A DNA stretch of 64,000 nt, taken from positions 124,001 to 188,000 of the forward strand of contig NZ_JACIEH010000003.1 in NCBI RefSeq assembly GCF_014196745.1, in the 5' to 3' direction. Below the pieces are notes generated by a model. That model was not told the origin of the DNA. It did no database searches and was given only the letters and a program-made list of their open reading frames with translations. Position 1 is the first letter of the stretch. The number at the start of each line of letters is the position of its first letter. The position numbers and the translations under genes are program-made. Positions 48,662-61,693 of the stretch are shown here, in pieces. The DNA is from Sphingomonas kyeonggiensis (GTDB lineage: Bacteria > Pseudomonadota > Alphaproteobacteria > Sphingomonadales > Sphingomonadaceae).

Positions 48662-48731
48662 GCCCAAAGGCGCGCAGCGATGAATGATTCCTGCCCGTTT
48701 TTTGGGCACACCTTCGCATCTGCACAAAAAT

Positions 48732-48745
48732 TTACCCATGGGTAA
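48732..48745. promoter_or_regulatory. Perfect palindrome upstream of glnK
   Basis: TTACCCATGGGTAA is a perfect 14-base palindrome centred about 60 bases upstream of the sigma-54 promoter. A GCAC half-site (48722-48725) precedes it. It is a candidate activator site, although it does not match the usual NtrC sequence GCAC-N-GTGC. Confidence 0.45.
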
Positions 48746-48790
48746 TATTTGATTGCGTCCAAACCCCACGGAATCATGGGATTCTTGCGC

Positions 48791-48806
48791 TTGGCACGCT
48801 GTTTGC
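48791..48806 (+). promoter_or_regulatory. Sigma-54 promoter of glnK-amtB
   Basis: TTGGCACGCTGTTTGC matches the -24/-12 consensus TTGGCAC-N5-TTGC exactly, 40 bases before the glnK start. glnK-amtB operons are classic RpoN/NtrC targets, so expression under nitrogen limitation is expected. Confidence 0.88.
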
Positions 48807-48845
48807 GACGAAGCCCCTCGGGATAACCGCCAACGAGGGGGCGAC

Positions 48846-49184
48846 ATGAAGCTCATCATCGCCATCATAAAACCATTCAAGCTGGACGAGGTCCGCGAGG
48901 CGCTCACGGGCGTCGGCGTCGCGGGGATGACCGTGTCGGAAGTGAAGGGATTCGGACGCCAGAAGGGGCAGACCGAAATCTATCGCGGCGCGGAATACAG
49001 CACCAACATGGTGCCCAAGATCAAGATCGAGGTCGTGGTGGGCGCCGATATCGCCGACCGCGCCGTCGAAGCGATCCAGGCCGCCGCCAGCACCGGCGCG
49101 ATCGGCGATGGCAAGATTTTCGTCCTCGATGTCGGCCAGGCCGTGCGCATCCGCACGGGCGAGACCGACGAGACGGCGCTGTGA
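48846..49184 (+). CDS. glnK: Nitrogen regulatory P-II protein
   Basis: A 112-residue P-II signalling protein. It starts MKLIIAIIKPFKLDEVREAL, has Tyr51 in the T-loop (RGAEYS) as the uridylylation site, and ends with the family's C-terminal signature (GDGKIFVLDVGQAVRIRTGE). It senses 2-oxoglutarate and ATP/ADP and blocks AmtB when nitrogen is ample. ATG 48846 follows GAGGGGGCG. It is directly upstream of amtB. Confidence 0.96.
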   Translation: MKLIIAIIKPFKLDEVREALTGVGVAGMTVSEVKGFGRQKGQTEIYRGAEYSTNMVPKIKIEVVVGADIADRAVEAIQAAASTGAIGDGKIFVLDVGQAVRIRTGETDETAL

Positions 49185-49198
49185 AGATGGGGGTCCAG

Positions 49199-50611
<1,413 letters not shown>

Positions 50612-50682
50612 CGAGATCGGGCGCCGCTCCCTCTCCTCTCCTGAGGAGCGGCGCCCAACCGAGGTTCCTCCTGCGGACGACT

Positions 50683-50712
50683 GGGCCGGTGCGAAAGCGC
50701 CGGCCCTTTTTT
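50683..50712 (+). terminator. Rho-independent terminator of glnK-amtB
   Basis: GGGCCGG-T-GC-GAAA-GC-G-CCGGCCC forms a long stem with a GAAA loop and is followed by TTTTTT. It lies 71 bases after the amtB stop. Confidence 0.9.
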
Positions 50713-50721
50713 CATGTCTCC

Positions 50722-50889
50722 ATTCCTCCCCGAGCTTTGCTCGGGGAGGGGGACCAGCGAAGCTGGTGGAGGGGCGCCGCGCCAGCGGCGGAATAGCCAC
50801 GGCCTTACGGTCTTCCGCGCGTATGGCGCGGCCCCTCCACCACTCGCTTCGCGAGCGGTCCCCCTCCCCCAGCAAGCTGGGGGAGGAAT
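50722..50889. repeat. Two-hairpin repeat, inverted pair
   Basis: Two oppositely oriented copies. The left copy, read on the - strand, is CCTCCACC-AGC-TTC-GCT-GGTCCCC then hairpin CCTCCCCGAGC/GCTCGGGGAGG. The right copy on the + strand has ACC-A-CTCGC-TTC-GCGAG-C-GGT and hairpin CCTCCCCCAGC/GCTGGGGGAGG. Frame bases match the copies at 15260 and 38305 while stems differ with compensating changes. The centre (about 50780-50830) is unrelated sequence. Confidence 0.78.
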
Positions 50890-52469
50890 TAGGAGGCCAA
50901 ATCTTCCTTGATGAACTGGGCGCAGCGTTCGCCGATCACGATGCTCGGCGCGTTGGTGTTGCCGCCGACCAGCCGGGGCATGATCGAGGCATCGGCGATA
51001 TAGAGCCCCTCGACTCCGCGGACCTTGAGGCGCGGGGTGACCACCGCGCCCTCGTCCGATCCCATGCGGGCGGTGCCGACCGGGTGGTAGATCGTGTCGG
51101 CACGGGCACGGATCAGCCGTTCGAGCGCGGCATCGTCATCGAGGTCGATCGGATAGCGGTCGCGGCCGCGATACTGGGCGAGCTGGGGCGCCTCGAGCAC
51201 GCGGTACATCGCCCGCGTGCCCTTCTTGAGCAGCTCCATGTCGCGCGGATCGCCGAGGAAATCGGGATCGATCAGCGGGGCCACGCGCGGATCGAGCGAC
51301 TGGAGGCGCACCGTCCCCCGGCTCTCGGGCCGCAGCACACAGGCATGGCAGCTGAAGCCGTGCCCTGGCACCGCGGTGCGACCATGATCCTCGACGATGG
51401 CGATGAGGAAATGGAGCTGGAGATCGGGCCGCTCGAGCGCCGGATCGCTGCGCAGGAAGGCGCCGGCCTCGGCATAGGGCGTGGTCATCCGCCCCTTGCG
51501 GCTGACCATCCAGCGGCCGATCGAGCCGAGCGACTTGAGCGTGCCGGGCAGCGAGCGGCCGAGGAAGAAGCTGCCCTCGGTCTCGAAGGCGGCGACATAG
51601 TCGACATGGTCCTGGAGATTGCCGCCGACCGCCGGCCGGTCGATCCGCACCGACAGGCCCATCTCGCGCAGATGCTCGCCCGGGCCGATCCCGGACAGCA
51701 TCAGCAGCTGCGGGGTCTGGAAGGCGCCGGCGGCGAGGACCACGGCATGGCGGGCGCGGATCTCGCGCGCCACGCCGTCGCGCTGATAGGCGACTCCCCA
51801 GACGCGCCCGTCCTCGAACAGCACGCGCTCGACCATCGCATCGGTGATGATCTCGAGATTGTCGCGGCGATCGAGATAGGCGCGCGCGGCCGTCCAGCGC
51901 TCGCCGTTCTTCTGGGTGACCTGGAACAGGCCGGCGCCCGACTGCTCGGCGCCGTTGAAATCCTGGTTGCGGGGAATCTGGAGTTCGCCGCACGCCTCGA
52001 TGAACGCCTCGCTGCCCGGATGCGCCCAGAGCTGGTCGCTGACCCAGAGCGGGCCCTTGTCGCCATGATAGTCGCTGGCGCCGCGGACATTGTGCTCGGC
52101 TTTTCTGAACCAGGGCAGCATCTCGTCCCAGCCCCAGCCAGGGCAGCCGAGATCACGCCACTCGTCATAGTCGCGGTGGTGGCCGCGGACATAGAGCATC
52201 GCGTTGATCGCGCTGGAGCCGCCAAGGCCGCGGCCGCGGGGCTGATAGCCGCGCCGACCGTTGAGCCCGCGCTGCGGCACGGTCTCGAACGCCCAGTTGG
52301 CGCCCGGACGCTGGAACGGCATCATGCCGGGCATGCGGGTCTTGATGCTGGTGTTGCGGCCGCCCGCTTCCAGCACTGCGACGCTGTACTTGCCCCCTTC
52401 GCTCAGGCGGCCTGCGACGGCGCTCCCGCCCGATCCCCCACCGATGACGACGATATCGGCTGCTTCCAC
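50889..52469 (-). CDS. GMC family FAD-dependent oxidoreductase
   Basis: A 526-residue flavoprotein of the glucose-methanol-choline family. It opens with the dinucleotide-binding fold (IVVIGGGSGGSAVAGRLSE), has the GMC signature region GRGLGGSSAINAMLYVRG, and ends with HPVGTARMG containing the catalytic His. It resembles alkanol/choline dehydrogenases (AlkJ, BetA); the substrate is not determined. GTG 52469 with GGGGGG upstream is chosen. Its 5' end overlaps the upstream hydroxylase gene by 67 bases. Confidence 0.92.
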   Translation of the reverse strand: MEAADIVVIGGGSGGSAVAGRLSEGGKYSVAVLEAGGRNTSIKTRMPGMMPFQRPGANWAFETVPQRGLNGRRGYQPRGRGLGGSSAINAMLYVRGHHRDYDEWRDLGCPGWGWDEMLPWFRKAEHNVRGASDYHGDKGPLWVSDQLWAHPGSEAFIEACGELQIPRNQDFNGAEQSGAGLFQVTQKNGERWTAARAYLDRRDNLEIITDAMVERVLFEDGRVWGVAYQRDGVAREIRARHAVVLAAGAFQTPQLLMLSGIGPGEHLREMGLSVRIDRPAVGGNLQDHVDYVAAFETEGSFFLGRSLPGTLKSLGSIGRWMVSRKGRMTTPYAEAGAFLRSDPALERPDLQLHFLIAIVEDHGRTAVPGHGFSCHACVLRPESRGTVRLQSLDPRVAPLIDPDFLGDPRDMELLKKGTRAMYRVLEAPQLAQYRGRDRYPIDLDDDAALERLIRARADTIYHPVGTARMGSDEGAVVTPRLKVRGVEGLYIADASIMPRLVGGNTNAPSIVIGERCAQFIKEDLAS

Positions 52470-53377
52470 GAATCCCCCCGTAGCTGCTCCCGCGCCTCCC
52501 AGCGCGCTTTTATGGTCTCGGATGTATCGCGGCTGCCATCGTGGCTCCAGCCCGGCGGCGCGACCATATAGCCAATTCGGGACTTCCAGTCGGGTGCCGA
52601 CCAGACGTCCTTCGCGATCCCCACCCATTCGTGGAACGCCGCCCAGAGCAGGTTGAAGCTGCCCAGGTCCTTGACGATGCCGTAGCGCGGGCGATCCTCG
52701 TCGCGCTCGGGCTCATAGGTGCCGAGCATGCGGTCCCAGACGATGAAGACCCCGGCATAATTCCTGTCGAGATAGCGCGGGTTGGTCGCGTGGTGGACGC
52801 GGTGGTGCGACGGCGTGTTCATCACCGCCTCGAACCAGCGCGGCATGCGGCCGATCACCTCGGTGTGGATCCAGAACTGGTAGATCAGGTTCAGCCCCGC
52901 GACGAAGAAGATCATCGCCGGGTGGAAGCCGATCAGGAACAGCGGCAGGCGAAAGACGAAGCTCACGCTGATGAAGCCGGTCCAGGTCTGCCGGAGCGCC
53001 GTGGTCAGGTTATAATGCTGGCTCGAATGGTGGATGACATGGCTCGCCCAGAACCAGCGGACGCGGTGCGCAGCGCGGTGGAAGAGATAATAGGCGAAAT
53101 CGTCGAGCACGAAGGCCAGGACGAACCAGTACCAGGCGAAGCCGATGGTGAAGATGCGGAACTGATAGACCCACATCGCCAGCGCATAGACCAGGCCGGC
53201 GCTGAGCAGCCCGGCAACGGTGCTGCCCAGCCCCAGCGACAGGCTGGTCAGCGTATCCTTCGGGCAGAAGCGCCGGCGATCGCGCAGGCGCGCGACCAGC
53301 ATCTCGGCAAGGACCAGCACCACGAAACCGGGAATGGCATAATCGACCGGATCGGGCAGGTACGGAACCACGGGCAT
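52403..53377 (-). CDS. Sterol desaturase/fatty acid hydroxylase family protein
   Basis: A 324-residue membrane di-iron enzyme. Histidine clusters are HRAAH in LFHRAAHRVRWFWASHVIHH, and SHHRVHHATNPRYLDRNYAG; the segment FWIHTEVIGRMP matches alkylglycerol monooxygenase/sterol desaturase relatives. Several membrane helices precede them. The overlap with the GMC gene suggests the two act on the same lipid or alcohol. The last 20 residues are low-complexity and may be non-essential. Confidence 0.88.
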   Translation of the reverse strand: MPVVPYLPDPVDYAIPGFVVLVLAEMLVARLRDRRRFCPKDTLTSLSLGLGSTVAGLLSAGLVYALAMWVYQFRIFTIGFAWYWFVLAFVLDDFAYYLFHRAAHRVRWFWASHVIHHSSQHYNLTTALRQTWTGFISVSFVFRLPLFLIGFHPAMIFFVAGLNLIYQFWIHTEVIGRMPRWFEAVMNTPSHHRVHHATNPRYLDRNYAGVFIVWDRMLGTYEPERDEDRPRYGIVKDLGSFNLLWAAFHEWVGIAKDVWSAPDWKSRIGYMVAPPGWSHDGSRDTSETIKARWEAREQLRGDSWKQPISSSSVGDRAGAPSQAA

Positions 53378-53398
53378 GGGCCCCTGCTTACCTCAATG

Positions 53399-53761
53399 TC
53401 AGTAACGAGTCACGCCGCGCAGCAGCACGGCTCCGAAGCGCTTGTCGCCACTGTCGATACGGAGACCGTCGGGGATCAGCTGGGTGGCGAGCGGCAGGCG
53501 CAGATGCCGCGCCGCAACACGCGCGCCGTGGAGCTTGAGCAGGGCGACATCGCCCGCCTTGCCATGGACCAGAGCGGCCTGGCCGTCGCTGCCGAGCAGC
53601 GCCTCGCCGGCATCGAAGCCCGAGATCATTCCCTCGGCCGCCGCGCGCGCCTCCTCGGCGCTGGCGATGGCGCCGCCCCGCCCGAGCCCGAGCGCCCAGG
53701 CGACCAGCGTCATGACCAGGATCGCGGCGAGCGAGCCGGCGAAGATGTAGAGTTGCGTCAC
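53399..53761 (-). CDS. Small membrane-anchored protein of unknown function
   Basis: A 120-residue protein starting at GTG 53761, which overlaps the stop of the upstream gene (GTGA). One N-terminal membrane segment (about 4-27, IFAGSLAAILVMTLVAWALG) is followed by a soluble domain of about 90 residues (GFDAGEALLGSDGQAALVHG, LPLATQLIPDGLRI). No family is recognised, but overlap and frame quality support it as a real gene of the recQ operon. Confidence 0.72.
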   Translation of the reverse strand: MTQLYIFAGSLAAILVMTLVAWALGLGRGGAIASAEEARAAAEGMISGFDAGEALLGSDGQAALVHGKAGDVALLKLHGARVAARHLRLPLATQLIPDGLRIDSGDKRFGAVLLRGVTRY

Positions 53762-54189
53762 GCCCTGCCCGAGAGCTGGTCGAGCAGCGGACGGATGCCC
53801 GAGATGTCGTAGCCGGCCTGGGCGGCCTTGGCGGTGATCTCCGCTGGATCGCCGCCGCGCGACGCCTCGGCCAGCGCCCAAAGGTTGCACGAGCGGGTGC
53901 CCGAGCGGCAATAGGCCAGCACCGGCCCGTTCGCCTCGGCCAGCGCGGCGGCCATCGCCTCGACCTGGGCGGAGGAGAAGCCGGCATGGGTGACGGGAAT
54001 CGCGGCATAGCCGAGCCCGGCGGCCTCGGCCGCGGCGCGGATCGACTCGCCTTCCGGCTGGCCCGACTCTTCCTCGTCCGGGCGGTTGTTGATCACGAAG
54101 CTGAAGCCCTGCTCGGCGAGGAAGCCCATGTCCTCGGCGGCGATCTGGGGAGCGACGGAGATGCTGTCGTCGACGCGGCGCAGGTTCAT
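53758..54189 (-). CDS. TIGR01244-type phosphatase/sulfur-transferase family protein
   Basis: A 143-residue protein with a dual-specificity-phosphatase-like fold. The P-loop is CRSGTRS (C-x5-R), preceded by FVINNRPDEEESGQP, features of the TIGR01244 (Blh N-terminal-like) family. In some bacteria the domain is fused to a persulfide dioxygenase-like metallo-hydrolase and linked to sulfide handling; here it stands alone. Its ATG overlaps the upstream lipoprotein stop (ATGA). Confidence 0.88.
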   Translation of the reverse strand: MNLRRVDDSISVAPQIAAEDMGFLAEQGFSFVINNRPDEEESGQPEGESIRAAAEAAGLGYAAIPVTHAGFSSAQVEAMAAALAEANGPVLAYCRSGTRSCNLWALAEASRGGDPAEITAKAAQAGYDISGIRPLLDQLSGRA

Positions 54190-54667
54190 TGGCTTTCCAC
54201 CTTCTGTGTCTCGAGGATCGGTTGATTGGCGGCCCAGGCGGCGATCCGGCGCTCGGCCGCGGCGATGCCCTTGAGCACTTCCTCGGTGGCGGGATCCTGG
54301 CAGCCCATGTCGTAGGTGAGGCTCCTGCCGGCCCAGCGGACGGTGCCATAATATTGATCGGTGATGCGATCGCCGCAGGTCAGCTCGCGCCCGGCATGCG
54401 CCTCACCCGAAGCGAGCAGCTTGCGGATCTCGGCGAAGCCGGCGGCTCCGGCGGAGAAGCTGCGGGTAACCAGCCGCTCGGGCTTGTACACATCGGGCTC
54501 GGGCACCGTGTATCTGCCGTTGCCGGCCGCATCGATCGACCAGCGCGAGACCGGGCGGCCCCAGCTGTTGCGGTCCATCGTGATGCTCGACAGCGCCGGC
54601 GTGGCAGGCGCCGGCCCGGGCTGCGGCGCGCAGGCGGCGAGCAGGACCAGACTGGCGAGCATTATTC

Positions 54668-54671
<4 letters not shown>
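54186..54671 (-). CDS. Small lipoprotein of unknown function
   Basis: A 161-residue protein with a lipoprotein signal peptide (LASLVLLAAC lipobox). The mature region (about 30-150) has two cysteines (LTCGD, MGCQD) and the strand WGRPVSRWSIDAAGNGRYTV. No domain is recognised. GTG 54671 overlaps the recQ stop codon (GTGA); ATG 54662 is an internal alternative. It is coupled to both recQ upstream and the phosphatase-like gene downstream. Confidence 0.72.
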
Positions 54672-56437
<1,766 letters not shown>

Positions 56438-56475
56438 CGCGCCCGGTTAGCGGGCGAGGACCGGGTAAGTCGAGG

Positions 56476-56994
56476 CTATTCGCAGCGCGGCTTGCCGCCG
56501 TCATACTTCTCAAGCGCGATCGCGCTCAGCTCGATCTTCTCGATCGCATAGGGCCAGTTCTCGAACCCGCGCTTGCCCGGCAGCACGGTGCAGACGTCGG
56601 TGGGGGTAGTCTTTCCCTTCACCGTGATCCTGGCGCGATAGGCGATCGCCTGGTCATAGCCGTTCTCGAGGACGAGCAGGGCCGCCTTGCCGCCGCCGAT
56701 GGCCATGAACTTGGCGACGAAACGGCTGGGTGCGATCGGCTCGGGCTCGGGCAGGCCCTCGCCGCTCACCGTGGCCGAATTGGCGCCCATCGCGTCGGGG
56801 AACAGGTTCGCCTCGAACTGGCGGACCACCGCCGCCTCGAACGACGTGAGGCTGGCCTTCATGCGGGTGACGACGGGCGCGGGCCCCGGACTGGTGACCG
56901 AGACGCCTTCGCCCGGGGCGAGCGTGACGGTCTGCGCGGCCGCCGGCACCGCCATCATCATCGCCGCGGCCGGAATCCAGATCGCGTTGCGCAT
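56476..56994 (-). CDS. Exported protein of unknown function
   Basis: A 172-residue protein with a signal peptide (AAAMMMAVPAAA, cut near AAQ-TVT). A pair of cysteines (TDVCTVL and the C-terminal PRCE) may form a disulfide. The C-terminal 80 residues (RFVAKFMAIGGGKAALLVLE, YRARITVKGK, ENWPYAIEKIELSAI) look beta-rich. No family is recognised. ATG 56994 follows GGGGAT. It is 38 bases before recQ on the same strand. Confidence 0.75.
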   Translation of the reverse strand: MRNAIWIPAAAMMMAVPAAAQTVTLAPGEGVSVTSPGPAPVVTRMKASLTSFEAAVVRQFEANLFPDAMGANSATVSGEGLPEPEPIAPSRFVAKFMAIGGGKAALLVLENGYDQAIAYRARITVKGKTTPTDVCTVLPGKRGFENWPYAIEKIELSAIALEKYDGGKPRCE

Positions 56995-57168
56995 GCCATC
57001 CCCCTTTTGATGCCCCGCGACTATCCGTCGGAGCGAGGAGAGCGGCAAGCGCGGTTTGCACCGGCGCCGGGCCTTTTGCGCACACGAATGGGAACGGAAG
57101 CGTATCGCCCACAATTTTTCGCCCGGCCGAGCTTCCCCCCGCCCCCGCCATCGGCCAAAGCGGATGCG

Positions 57169-58632
57169 ATGACGGTGCGTGTGGACATGGGAACGGACGG
57201 CAAGGGTGATGCCGTCGCCATGGATCTCGAGGAGCTGCTGGCGACGCGATTGCTCGTCCAGGGCAATTCGGGGTCCGGCAAGTCGCACCTGCTGCGCCGG
57301 CTGCTCGAGAAGAGCGCGGGCCATGTCCAGCAGGTGATCATCGATCCCGAAGGCGATTTCGTCACGCTGAGCGACAAATACGGGCATATCTCGATCGAGG
57401 CGGCCGATTACAGCGAGCGCGAGATCGCCCGCTTCGCCACCCGGATCCGCGAGCATCGCGCCTCGGTGGTGCTCAGCCTGGAGGGGCTCGAGGCCGAGGG
57501 GCAGATGAAATGCGCCGCGGCTTTCCTCAACGCGATGTTCGATGCGCCGCGCGACCATTGGTATCCCGCGCTGGTGGTGGTCGACGAGGCGCAGCTGTTC
57601 GCCCCTTCGGGCGGCGGCGAAGTGGCCGAGGATGTGCGGCGTGCCTCGCTGAGCGCGATGACCAACCTGATGTGCCGTGGGCGCAAGCGCGGTCTTGCCG
57701 GCGTGATCGCGACGCAGCGTCTCGCCAAGCTCGCCAAGAATGTCGCCGCCGAGGCCTCGAACTTCCTGATGGGCCGCACCTTTCTCGACATCGACATGGC
57801 GCGCGCCGCCGACCTGCTCGGCATGGAGCGCCGCCAGGCCGAGGCGATCCGCGACCTGGCGCGCGGCCATTTCCTGGCGCTCGGCCCGGCGGTCTCGCGC
57901 CGGCCGGTGTCGATCCAGATCGGCGCGGTCGAGACCAGCGCGCGCAGCGGCAGCCCCAAGCTGACGCCGCTGCCCGAGGCGCCCTCGGCCGAGCTCAAGG
58001 ACCTGCTGCTCGCGCCGGCCGAGCCCGAATGGACGCCGCCGACTCCGCCCGCCCCGGTCCAGGCGCCGCAGCTCGCCTCCGACCGGCTGCTCGAGGCACT
58101 CGCCCGTTCGGTGCCGGCGCGCGAGGAAGTCCCCGAGGTCGATGCCGAGGAAGCCGCCGAGAAGATCGCCGACGTGCTGCGCGACATCGTCGAGGACCCG
58201 GAGAGCACCTATCGCTCGCCTTCGGTGCTCTATCAGGATTTCCTGGTGCGCTGCCGGATGGTCGGCCTCGCCCGGCCCCCGCTCGACCTGTCGAACTTCG
58301 TCCGCCGGCTATCGGCCGCGCGCGCGGGCATCCATGGCAATCCGGACGACGACTGGGCACAGGCGCTGGAAGCGGCGCGCGCACTGCCCGACGACATGCT
58401 CGGGCCGTTCCTGCTCGTCGCCCGCGCCGCGCGCGAAGGCGCGCCCTGCCCGAGCGATACCGAGATCGCCGCGACCTATGGCACCAGCTCGCTGGGGCGA
58501 GTTCGCCGTCTGCTCCAATATATCGAGAGCAAGGAGCTGTTCGTGACGCGCACCGACCTGTCGGGGAAGCGCTCGATCACCATCCCGCGGCTCGGCTGGA
58601 CCACCGAGCCGGCGGAGATCGGCAGCAGCTAG
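57169..58632 (+). CDS. HerA-like (DUF87) ATP-binding protein
   Basis: A 487-residue P-loop ATPase of the HerA/FtsK group: Walker A GNSGSGKSH, acidic Walker B LVVVDEAQLF, and arginine-rich GRKRGLAGVIATQR. A Pro-rich linker (about 285-320) leads to a C-terminal helical region. HerA-type motors act with nucleases in end resection or in defence systems, but no NurA-like or defence gene is next to it. ATG 57169 is favoured; ATG 57088 and 57007 would add a Pro-rich N-terminus. Its stop overlaps the convergent hydrolase stop (CTAG). Confidence 0.82.
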   Translation: MTVRVDMGTDGKGDAVAMDLEELLATRLLVQGNSGSGKSHLLRRLLEKSAGHVQQVIIDPEGDFVTLSDKYGHISIEAADYSEREIARFATRIREHRASVVLSLEGLEAEGQMKCAAAFLNAMFDAPRDHWYPALVVVDEAQLFAPSGGGEVAEDVRRASLSAMTNLMCRGRKRGLAGVIATQRLAKLAKNVAAEASNFLMGRTFLDIDMARAADLLGMERRQAEAIRDLARGHFLALGPAVSRRPVSIQIGAVETSARSGSPKLTPLPEAPSAELKDLLLAPAEPEWTPPTPPAPVQAPQLASDRLLEALARSVPAREEVPEVDAEEAAEKIADVLRDIVEDPESTYRSPSVLYQDFLVRCRMVGLARPPLDLSNFVRRLSAARAGIHGNPDDDWAQALEAARALPDDMLGPFLLVARAAREGAPCPSDTEIAATYGTSSLGRVRRLLQYIESKELFVTRTDLSGKRSITIPRLGWTTEPAEIGSS

Positions 58633-59546
58633 AGCCGGCGCAGCCAGGCCTCGGTGGCGTCGACATGCGTCACCGGGAGCATATGGCCGCCATCGAGCAT
58701 CTCGATCGCACCATGGGGGATCGCCGACGCGGTCTTGCGCCCGTGCAGCTCGGGATCGAGCAGCGCGTCCTGGCGGCCATAGAGGATGGAGACCGGAATC
58801 GCGATCTCGCCATAGCGCGGCGCCTGGGCCTTCATCACCTCGGGCGCCATCTCGATCTCGTAGCAGCCCATCTGGAAGCTCGCCGGGCGGATGGCGAGCG
58901 CGCCGCCGGCCTTGATCGGGAAATCCTCGGGCAGGGGATCGGGGGCGAAGACCGCCACCGTCTTGGTCCTGCCGGTACGCATCGAGAGCGGCACCGCGAT
59001 CGTCCAGGCGATCAGCGGGCGGAGCGGCGCCGGGATCACCAGGCCCTTGAGCGGCTCGGGCGGCTGGTCGATCGGCTGGGTATAGGGTGCGATCAGGCCG
59101 AGGGCACGGACCGCGCCGGGATGCCGGAACGCAAGCGCCAGGCTGACCGCGCCGCCCATCGAATGGCCGACCAGCAACGGCTTCTCCAGCCCCAGCGCCA
59201 GGATCGCCGCGGCGACCGCATCGGCCTGACCGCGAATGTCGAGCCGCGGGCCGGTCAGCACCGAATAGCCCCAGCCGGGGCGATCCATCACGATCACCCG
59301 GCGATCGCTGGCGAGGCGGTCGGCCAGCGCATAGGTGAAGACGCGCAGCTGGCTCATGATGCCGTGGATCATCACGATCGCCGGCGCATCGGCCGGGCCC
59401 ATCTCGACATAATGGATGCGCACGCCGGGCACTTCGACCTGCCTGCCATCCATCGGCACCCAGCGCTCGACTCCGCGCGACACATATGCCGACCAGAGCA
59501 CAAGCGCCCCGATCACCACCGCCAGCGCAACCAGGAACCAGATCAT
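58629..59546 (-). CDS. Membrane-anchored alpha/beta hydrolase
   Basis: A 305-residue alpha/beta hydrolase with an N-terminal membrane anchor (about 1-20). The nucleophile elbow is GHSMGG, the oxyanion region MIHGIMSQ, the acid likely Asp in YGRQDALLD, and the His in GGHMLP. Possible esterase or haloalkane-type activities cannot be separated. ATG 59546 follows AGGAGGGG, which fixes the start. Confidence 0.9.
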   Translation of the reverse strand: MIWFLVALAVVIGALVLWSAYVSRGVERWVPMDGRQVEVPGVRIHYVEMGPADAPAIVMIHGIMSQLRVFTYALADRLASDRRVIVMDRPGWGYSVLTGPRLDIRGQADAVAAAILALGLEKPLLVGHSMGGAVSLALAFRHPGAVRALGLIAPYTQPIDQPPEPLKGLVIPAPLRPLIAWTIAVPLSMRTGRTKTVAVFAPDPLPEDFPIKAGGALAIRPASFQMGCYEIEMAPEVMKAQAPRYGEIAIPVSILYGRQDALLDPELHGRKTASAIPHGAIEMLDGGHMLPVTHVDATEAWLRRL

Positions 59547-59554
59547 TGCCCCTC

Positions 59555-61381
<1,827 letters not shown>

Positions 61382-61461
61382 CGTCCCCGATTTGGGGCGC
61401 TGGGCGCCGTGATGCAACGGCTTGCCGCCACGTCCGTTATTTACGCCGGAAGGAAGGAGCG

Positions 61462-61692
61462 ATGGACCAGGTCTTCTACCTGCTGGCGATCATGGGCTGC
61501 AGCGACGACAATCTCGACTGCCGGCAGGCGCGGATCGAGCCGGCGCGCTATACCAGCCGGGCCAGTTGCCAGGAGGCGATGGCCGATGCGCTCCTGCGCA
61601 ACATGGACCTGGATTTCCCGGTCATCGCCGGCCAATGCCAGCGCCATACCCCGGAAATGGCCGATGGCGGCAAGGTGAATCCGCGCGGCTGA
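61462..61692 (+). CDS. Small cysteine-containing protein of unknown function
   Basis: A 76-residue protein with a strong ribosome binding site (AAGGAAGGAG) before ATG 61462. It has four cysteines (GCSDDNLDC, ASCQEA, GQCQRH). The first segment DQVFYLLAIMGC is moderately hydrophobic but too short to be a certain signal peptide. No family recognised. It is divergent from the Atm1-type gene and convergent with crtB. Confidence 0.65.
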   Translation: MDQVFYLLAIMGCSDDNLDCRQARIEPARYTSRASCQEAMADALLRNMDLDFPVIAGQCQRHTPEMADGGKVNPRG

Positions 61693-61693
61693 A

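Noticed and set aside
48690-48708. Terminator at TGCCCGTTTTTTGGGCA
   Set aside because: The T-run is in the loop and not after the stem, and no gene ends nearby on the + strand.
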